A DNA stretch of 64,000 nucleotides from Phytoseiulus persimilis (taxonomy: Eukaryota > Arthropoda > Arachnida > Mesostigmata > Phytoseiidae): positions 28,232,723-28,296,722 of the forward strand of contig CM075103.1 in the NCBI GenBank assembly GCA_037576195.1, written 5' to 3'. This document shows, piece after piece, positions 57,395 to 64,000 of this stretch. Within the stretch, counting starts at the first letter, position 1. Each line of letters opens with the position of its first letter. Below the pieces are notes generated by a model. That model had not been told where the DNA came from, did no database searches, and was given only the letters and a program-made list of their open reading frames with translations. The translations under genes and the position numbers were made by a program.

Positions 57395-57828
57395 CCAAAA
57401 ATCACCCCCACTGACCCCCAGGAATACGGTCAAGTCGACCTCGGAATCACCTCCATGGCCTTCGAAAAGTATCGTCAGATCGACCTCGGCGTCAACTCCA
57501 AGGACCCTGAAAAGTATGGTCAGATCGACACCGGAATAACCTTCACGGACGCTCAGAAATATGGTCAGATCCATCCCAGAATCACCTCCATGTACTCCTA
57601 AAAGTATGGTCAGATCAATCCCAAGAACACCTCCATGTACTCCGAAAAGTATGGTCAGATCGATCCCGGAATCACCTGCATGTACTCCGAAATGTATGGT
57701 GAGATCGCTCTCGGAATCACCTCCATGTACTCCGAAAAGTATGGTCAGATCAATCTCAGAATTACCTTTACGGACCCCCAAAAGTATGGTCAGATCGACC
57801 CTCGGGGTGCTCGCGGCTTCGTGTTTCC
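57395..57828 (+). repeat. 45-bp minisatellite, related second array
   Basis: About nine tandem 45-bp units of the form AAAAGTATGGTCAGATCGAT + CCCGGAATCACC + TCCATGTACTCCG. The core 'AAGTA-TG-TCAGAT---- -CCCGGAATCACC' matches the unit at 48543-49798, so both arrays descend from one 45-bp monomer. The minus-strand frame is open through it (15-residue unit with DLTILFGVHGG), probably by chance of period. Confidence 0.88.
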
Positions 57829-58254
57829 TCAAACGATGCTTAATTTGAGTTTTCATTGACATCATACAGGTCTGCTTCTTGAAGTCCGTTATCTGAGGGG
57901 TCCGTTATAACCGAGATTTTAAGGTAATGGGCACTCATCCCCAAAACTCTCCATCTCGCCGTCCGTCTTGGCCCTGACGAGGGTGCGAGATAAGCTAGAA
58001 ATTCGCCCCCCTCGGCATGCCAACCCCCAGTGCCCCGTCACACGCAAAGTTCCACAGTGTTGGGCCCACGATGTAACCCCGAGGGACATCGGTGGGAGAG
58101 TCGGCTGCAGTACCGCTGAGTACCGATGGACTCGTGGCGGAAACCACCACTGTTTCATGTTTCCAGATGTGATGTAATTCTATACAATATCGAATGAATA
58201 CTATCGTTCTCCGAGCGGAGTCCGACTGCCGGTCGAGGATGACGAAGCTATTTT
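57829..58254. other. Unassigned spacer
   Basis: No gene is recognised. A 69-codon frame at 57968-58177 has no motif. Confidence 0.35.
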
Positions 58255-58470
58255 CTTTCCTTCCGTGAATCCCGCCTTCTTGATTTTCTGAAAAAGTTGT
58301 CGGATCGACCCGTGAACTTCTTTGTCAGGTGGTTTGGACCAGCCTTTGAACTTGATGCCATCCGGAAATTTTCCGAATCCGGCTTCCCTGAGGACTTACG
58401 GGCCAAAATGCAAAGAGGACGCTCGAGGAGGAGGTCGATCTTGAGGTCAAGGTTGCCGGGCGTATGAGTT
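58255..58470 (+). CDS. Hypothetical exon, unknown protein
   Basis: An open frame reads FRESRLLDFLKKLSD, then RPVNFFVRWFGPAFELDAIRK, then FSESGFPEDLRAKMQRGRSRRR before a stop near 58465. The composition (aromatic, Leu and charged residues in helical spacing) is protein-like and unlike the neighbouring low-complexity DNA. There is no recognised family. No start codon is visible, so it would be an internal or terminal exon or a piece of a transposon protein. Its last third overlaps the start of the dispersed repeat also found at 18.3-18.7 kb, where the LRAKMQRGR portion is preserved next to a reverse transcriptase remnant. That favours a mobile-element origin. Confidence 0.35.
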
Positions 58471-58715
58471 GCATCCTATCCTGCGTCGACCTAGGCACTG
58501 ATATTTTGAGAGGAGTTGGAAAAAAAAATTGAGCCGATTTGCGAAATTCAATTCTCTACCGATTCACGGGAGTCGAGAACAAAAAGACGCGCCATTCTTC
58601 CAGCTATCGAAAAAAAAAAAACCCAGAATCGGATAATTTCTCACCAATATATGAGCAAAAGAAGAGAGAGCAAGAGATGTCCCTGCTTACGATGACCACC
58701 TTGTATGCACACCAG
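58395..58715 (+). repeat. Dispersed repeat, copy 2
   Basis: Inverted partner of 18290-18700, with the same series of landmarks including an A-rich run (58607-58621) and 'ATGAGCAAAAGAAGAGAGA'. It is immediately followed by an R1-like tail fragment. Confidence 0.7.
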
Positions 58716-58741
58716 ATGTAAAAATATGGTATGATAGGACA

Positions 58742-58951
58742 TTCGGAGAACTCACCTATTACACGTCGCAGATGGTCTCAGGCCACGAGTCGTTCCAGAT
58801 GTTCTCTCATTCGATTGGGAAAGCCCCGAGGTCGATCTGTATCCACTGCGACAGTAGGGAGGAAGATGATGCTGGAGTGCGGGGAAATACTGCGGGCCAT
58901 GGGGGAAAGGGTCATTTCGTTGTATCTGAGCGAGACGGGAATCGCCTTTGA
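58742..58951 (+). pseudogene. R1-like ORF2 C-terminal domain remnant
   Basis: FGELTYYTSQMVSGHESFQMF matches the conserved 'GH--F' block, followed by the first half of the terminal zinc knuckle, CIHC. The His and Cys that normally complete it are not found before the stop near 58951. Same family as 3916-4050. Confidence 0.6.
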
Positions 58952-60029
58952 AGGCGGGGATTTCAAAATCCCGTCGGGGGTCCCACCCGTATTCGGACGC
59001 GGGTACGAACGACGATCACATGCCACACAAAACAGATGCTAACTTGAATGTTCGGGAACGTAGAACGGTATCGCTCCAAGTCGTCGCTAGATCGAATGGT
59101 TTTGAAAAAATGCCGATTCCTGTGCCACATCCCACAGAAGGAACATTCCCGATCAGGCATGCTCAGGGAGAATTCGCTGAGCTGAGTTGGAAGGAACTTG
59201 AACATCGGTAGCGTGGTCCACGAATCAATGCAGCCCGACTCGCTGGAAAACCTCTCTGTTGACCCGTGAAAAGCGCGGCAGAGAGCGCGACTGCTCTTGT
59301 GACCGGAATACCCGAACACCGCACGCTCACGATGGCGACAATACCCGTAATTGAGCCCTCAGGAGTAACTCAATAGGCGCGGACACTCGGCGGAGGCTTT
59401 CCAGTGTGACGGTCGAACGAGGTTCCGAGTATCCCCGACAACAGTCCCCTAGAAACGGGCGTCACAGTACGGAAAACCGAACAGTAGACTGACGGACGAT
59501 GTCTGAATAGAACGGTTCTTGCTCGAGCAGTTCCGCACTATCGAGGAGATACCAAAAAAACTTGGCTGGTCTTGTTCCGCCGTCGTGCAGACGGTTTTGG
59601 TGCCAAAAATACCGACAAATTAAATTTTCGCCTCTGAAATCGGTTAGTTCTCATCGACAGTTCGAATCAACCTGATTTTGTTCCACTTTTATCCAGCATT
59701 CAAGCGCAGAACCACGAGTCTCCAGCATTCTTCGTTGTGGCACGGTAAGCGTTGAAAGAATGTCAACCATTTCGGCGGTTTTCAGCGGTTCGTCTTCCTG
59801 TTTTTCGCATGGATAGGAGGTAACCGGGGGTTTTCTGAGAGATCCAACGACGGCAAAATGAGTCACACTGAGAGAGGTATCGAACCATGCATTAAGTTCG
59901 GGAATCTGGGTTTGGCCTGGAAAACCCCCTTATTCCGTTGCACCCCTTGGGGTCAGAAGAGATAGCAGGAATGGAGAACGGGGAAGGCCGTTCAACTTCG
60001 AGGAAGAATGTATGGATTCACATAGTGTG
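58952..60029. other. Unassigned; possible insertion splitting an R1-like element
   Basis: No gene is recognised. It lies between two consecutive parts of a non-LTR ORF2 tail (58742-58951 and 60030-60252) that are normally ~50 codons apart, so it may be inserted DNA. Confidence 0.3.
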
Positions 60030-60252
60030 GCAGGGAAGCTGGTCGGCACCCTCTGAAGGAATCACTCAAGAGAACAATATCGATGAGATTATGGAGTCAG
60101 AGGCCTGCTGGAGGGCGACCAAGTACTTCATCAGACTCACCGTGAGCACCATGGAGGACCTTGACAGGGCGGAACAGCGAACTGTACACACTCAACAGGA
60201 AATCGAACGCACCTGGAAAACGCGCGGGCGGAAGCGACGAGGAGGTGATTGA
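60030..60252 (+). pseudogene. R1-like ORF2 extreme C-terminus
   Basis: The frame reads IDEIMESEACWRATKYFIRL and VSTMEDLDRAEQRTV before TGA 60250-60252. This resembles the final helical segment of R1-type ORF2 ('ml-seeaW-av--f---vm--Ke--Er'). It is only a short signature. Confidence 0.5.
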
Positions 60253-61944
60253 TAACAGATGATGAGGCCGGGAGAAGATGCAGACAGTCCAGGTCCCGCG
60301 AGGTTACATCGCCGGACCGATCCCCCTCACTCAATGAGCGGCGCACGCGCAGAAACCCGGGAGGAAAGACACCACTCAGTCACAACGCTCGTATAGTGAC
60401 GCGGTTCGATCCGACAAATTCCACAATCATCCCAAGTATACTGGGAAAAAATAGTTTTTCTGTGATACTACTTCCGCGCGCAGTTCAACTTGGTATCACC
60501 CCTCCGGCGACCGCCGGTGAGTTCTATTTGAGGTCGAGGCCGGCGCCAACTGCGAGGGCCGCCTCTGAGGGTTTTCCCCAAGAACGGTATCTACATAGTC
60601 AAAAAAATTTAACTCCCCCCCTCCCCCATGGTAACTCCGCTCCCGCCGGTTTTGGAAACTCCAAACTAGCTCCTTGCCGGCAGGATCAATATCAATCCAT
60701 CCATCCGGCGATTTCAAACTCGCTTGGTCCTGCGTCTCTGCAAGGTGGAAGGACCTCCGATCAGTGGTCTTGCGATCAATTGCTGAATTCCATCAAGAGT
60801 TCTCTGTGATCACTCATCTCAGGTCGATCATGAACTTCTCAGGTATCGAGGATCTTCATGCTGACTTCGATTTGTTCGTCGAAGCCGTTGGAATACACGT
60901 GGCCAGGGATCTGCCTCTGCCATCGATGGATGACGAATACTCCGATGACATCGATAGTGAATTCGGAGAGCTCGAGATGGAAGACTTCCAGCAGGAGAAA
61001 ATTTACGTGGAGGAGCAGGGGTCGATCGCGAGACAGAACTCGAGGAATGTGAGGCGATGAGGCTCGGAGAAATGTTCCCGACGCCGCTGACCTCCGAAGA
61101 CAACGAGCCTGCGGAGGACCAGGCCGGAACAGCGCACCGAGAATGCTCGTCTGAAGAATCGGAATAATTGTTGACATGTGGATTTCAGATTATTCTTGAG
61201 AGAGATTCGATGTCTGTGGGAGACACCTCTGGCTGTGCAATGAATAAATATAGATGTGTATATTGTGTGTGATCTAGAACTCTCCTTCAGTCAGAGGAGC
61301 GGCATTCCTCAGAATGCGCGAGGGCTCTCCTCTGTCGCTTGCGAGCGCTGACCAATATTTATGGTGAAGCATGGTGGCATGTTGAAAGTTCCCGACCTTC
61401 GTTCTTACTGACTTGACTCTAACGAAGCGAGAGGTAATACCTTGAGTACCTGATTTCAGACCCGACTCGTCCTCATTGTCATGGGCCGGGCCCAAAGCGA
61501 CAAACTTTCCATCTGAACTTTGTTCGTTTTGGCTCCGTCAATAGATTCTTCGTCAACAGTTTCTGAATCGGAAGCATCAGTATGGTCATCGTCAGGCGCC
61601 GGCTGTGGAGACGAGCCGGAAATCTCACTAGGCTTGGGACATTTTTCAGAGAGCTCCCCGGTGGACTAAGCTCGTCGAGTCGCAAGAAAAAGACCAACTC
61701 GAGGAGTTTCAGCCTGGCCGAGACCGACATCAGAGCCGGAATGATTGGGCCCCATAATCACGGTCATCCGTCAACCGCCATCGGTCATGAGCTACCGGTA
61801 GGGGATTTTGATGAGCAAGCTTCTTGCGATTCGACAGGAATCGATTCATGAACGCGCAGCCCTTTCGGAAGAACCTGAAGAGCCGGAGGCACGAGTGGGT
61901 CACGACTCCACAGTCCCGGCTGTCTCCGACCAGGCGCTTCGCAC
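60253..61944. other. Unassigned 1.7 kb; acidic reading frame
   Basis: A plus-strand frame at about 60830-61060 is strongly acidic (DDEYSDDIDSEFGELEMED) and after a one-base shift continues as LEECEAMRLGEMFPTPLTS to a stop at 61168. It may be a decayed gene or transposon accessory protein. No recognised domain is present. The rest of the stretch shows nothing I can name. Confidence 0.3.
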
Positions 61945-62045
61945 AAGACAGCACAGCTCATCCTGAATATGCTCAGCGACCGAACATAGCGACGGACTCA
62001 CAAGGATACGAGGGGGTCACAGCTGTTGAATAGGAGAAACTAAGG
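61945..62045 (+). repeat. Duplicated coding tail, copy 1
   Basis: It encodes RPNIATDSQGYEGVTAVE then TAG, followed by GAGAAACT. It matches 63907-64000 in DNA, reading frame and stop position. Confidence 0.65.
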
Positions 62046-62700
62046 AGCGTTGCTCTGAACTCGATATCTGCCCGGAGGAATATCGCGCTCAGTCCCAGAG
62101 CCCGATGGTCCATTAGGCTAATCATCGGAAAAATTATCAGCCTCTCACTTAGCGGTCGCAGATGAGGGCGTTGTTCGCGCATGGGAGAATCACAGGGAGC
62201 CGCATGGCATACCATCAGCCATTTGAAACGAAGTTTCCATGTCGAGTTCGTCCAGAGTGGTCCTCATTCTCCGTGATGAGGATATTACCCCGTTACATTC
62301 GTTCACTCTGAACGGCGGACTCCAGGGGCCTGAGGTGGCCAAAGCATTCATGGGATGATACCGAGCTTCTTCCATCTCCCGCAATGATATTTGACAGAAT
62401 TCGTCATTTGTTTTTGTTGCTGTCCTGACGAATTCCAATCCTCTGTGGCTGGGAGGTCGACCGGAATGCGGCGACATCCAGCTCTACTGATATTATTTCT
62501 CGAACGAACACTTGTTTTTTGAGGTCGGAGCTGCCGAGCTGAATCGGGATGACAGGACGACTCAACCAGTCGACGGCCAAAGGCCAACCTGGCGTGGTGT
62601 TCTGTGACCTCGCCGCGAACGGCGCTTCTTCGACGTGTACCAAGCCTCGCTCCAGGGAGGATAGCTCACAGGAGCAGTCACGTTCATAACTGACGATGAA
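62046..62700. other. Unassigned spacer
   Basis: Several minus-strand frames overlap without a motif. Nothing can be supported. Confidence 0.35.
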
Positions 62701-62929
62701 ACTTTTTTTCTACGCCGCTTTATTCTTCGAACTAATGATATAATCTGTGATCTCACCGTTCTGCTTCTCACCGTACTGCCTTCGGGTCGACGATTGGCAT
62801 TGAACTCCAAAACGCTCTCGAGAGCATCTGGAGCATCTTTGCCGTGCTAGTAATATTTTGTTGCAACAGTTTCCATCACCAAAAATTTGCCCTTCCAACA
62901 CTGTGAGGAACACAATTCTACTTATTTCG

Positions 62930-63325
62930 TTACTTGAAGATTTCTTCGTCGCCTCAGGATACGCTCCGAAGGGGTCCTGGAAGACGAGACAGAGTGTTCT
63001 CACACAACATTCCTTGAACGTTATGCTTCCACTCGGATGGCTCTCCTCCGTTTCTTGTTCAGATTGCTGGGTGGCTCCCTGAAACACGAAGAGGATCGTA
63101 CTCATGAGAACGAACAATGCAGCCCATAACGAACGGCTCCGTGCACGTTCGAGAGTTCGGAATTCATCGCAGAACTGGACTTGAGCCCTCGTTACTCACC
63201 TGGAAGATGGCCCCGGTTGATTGATATCCGTGATCTCGACATCCGGAGTGCTCTCCCTTCGCTTCCGGCTGGGTCTGTCAGTTCTATCGAGACCACACCT
63301 ATCTTCAGCGGTGAAAGACATGACG
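62930..63325 (-). CDS. Candidate membrane-protein N-terminus (possibly DEG/ENaC-like)
   Basis: On the minus strand an ATG near 63323 opens MSFTAEDRCGLDRTDR to INQPGPSSR, ending at a clean donor AG|GTGAGT near 63193. After a short intron with acceptor GTCCAG the next sequence encodes, in one frame, LSNVHGAVRYG and, in the next frame over, SLWAALFVLMSTILFVFQ, a good transmembrane helix. A short 'HG' segment followed by a first transmembrane helix is how DEG/ENaC sodium channels begin, but here the two pieces are in different frames and nothing downstream confirms the family (the frame then reads ITFKECCVRTLCLVFQ). It could be a broken channel gene or an unrelated single-pass protein. Weak call. 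Confidence 0.28.
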
Positions 63326-63437
63326 ATGTGGAGCTCCTTTTCCTGATTGTCTAGCACAACACACGTTTGAAGTACTATCTGACCTGGAGATCACATCTTA
63401 ATGTAGAGCCGTCGAGCTCCCCCTCGCCTCTCGCAGA

Positions 63438-63833
63438 ATGGTATTCGAGGGGATCCAAACTCAAATTCGAGGCATAACTCTCAAACTCATGCGAGGATAC
63501 CGCTTGAGCGAATGCCACCGCGGTGGCGGGCTCCATCGATCGAATGTTATTGAACCGGATCGCACCAAAGTCTTCCGCCTCGAAACTAGCGCGTCGAACG
63601 TCGAAGAACTTGTGAGGACAATCTCCGTGTTCCGCCGGAGCATTCTGGACAATGTGGGGGAACGTTCGCTCCTAGTTGATCGATGCGTCCAGTCGCCGAA
63701 CATTTCTGCATGCGGAGAAGCCCAGATTTGGGATCAAAAACCAAAAATAGAAACTTGCACCAAGTTTTCGACGAAGAAAACTGCAAAACTCGCGTTCGCA
63801 TTTGACGGAACGCCCTCCGCCTGCTTCGCCTGA
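63438..63833 (+). pseudogene. Possible Ty3/gypsy Pol scrap
   Basis: A 131-codon frame contains IEPDRTKVFRLETSASNVEE and LVRTISVFRRSILDNVGERS, reminiscent of the 'PD--Kv----P-NvkeL--flg---YYR-fI' connection between gypsy reverse transcriptase and RNase H. The key Leu-Gly and Tyr-Tyr residues are not conserved and no other Pol motif is nearby, so this is a tentative call. Confidence 0.3.
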
Positions 63834-63906
63834 TGGAAGCTGGCGCAAAGGGCTCCGAAAGGGAGCCGATCTACCGCGGAGCATTTTTTTTTCTGAATCT
63901 GCACAT

Positions 63907-64000
63907 GACAGTACAGCTCATACTGAAGACGCGACCGAACATAGCGACGGATGAACAAGGAACCGAGGGGGTTCCAGCTGATGAATAGGAGAAACTGTAG
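63907..64000 (+). repeat. Duplicated coding tail, copy 2
   Basis: It encodes RPNIATDEQGTEGVPADE then TAG and GAGAAACT, matching 61945-62045. The window ends here. Confidence 0.65.

Noticed and set aside
57335-57865. 176-codon minus-strand frame with DLTILFGVHGG repeats
   Set aside because: Open only because the 45-bp minisatellite has no stop in that frame; there is no sign of a real protein.

Overview
The window looks like eukaryotic, arthropod-type DNA, most likely from a mite or another chelicerate with a compact genome. The evidence is three chemosensory gustatory-receptor-like genes split by short introns (about 75-290 bp), decayed arthropod-type retrotransposons, and a long array of Nanos-type zinc-finger genes. 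No bacterial operons, rRNA genes or CRISPR arrays are visible. The species assignment is inference.

Layout. 0-4.4 kb: decayed transposons, namely a MULE transposase pseudogene and an R1-like non-LTR remnant. 4.4-17.8 kb: three paralogous seven-transmembrane gustatory-receptor-like genes (minus, plus, minus). Their exons have identical lengths (222/116/308/237/153/57 bp), and an 86-bp first exon was found for two of them. The space between holds unassigned sequence and an old ~600-bp duplication. 18-22.1 kb: an R1-like reverse transcriptase remnant with an in-frame 258-bp tandem duplication, a ~1.5-kb element with terminal inverted repeats and a SWIM-type finger ORF, and a fragment encoding the zinc-bearing DNA-binding domain of an RPA1-like protein.

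22.5-48.5 kb is the striking part: 15 tandem copies of a 131-codon gene ending in a Nanos-type double CCHC zinc finger, mostly spaced 1.8 kb apart. Fourteen copies are intact and one is truncated inside the second finger. A nearly identical 5.4-kb three-gene block is repeated head to tail inside the array, so the expansion was recent or is still going on. In the later copies the AATAAA polyadenylation signal overlaps the stop codon.

48.5-64 kb is repeat-rich. It holds a 45-bp minisatellite in direct and inverted orientation abutting a CR1-like LINE (PHD-finger/SGNH ORF1, endonuclease and reverse transcriptase ORF2), a pogo-type DNA-binding fragment, a decayed Ty1/copia element with a 3' LTR, a second array of a related 45-bp minisatellite, R1-like tail fragments, and mostly unassigned sequence with two or three weak gene candidates.

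Functional reading: the two host-gene themes are chemosensation (receptor cluster) and post-transcriptional or germline regulation (Nanos family). The rest is mainly transposable-element debris. Function of the Nanos-like array is inferred only from the zinc-finger signature.
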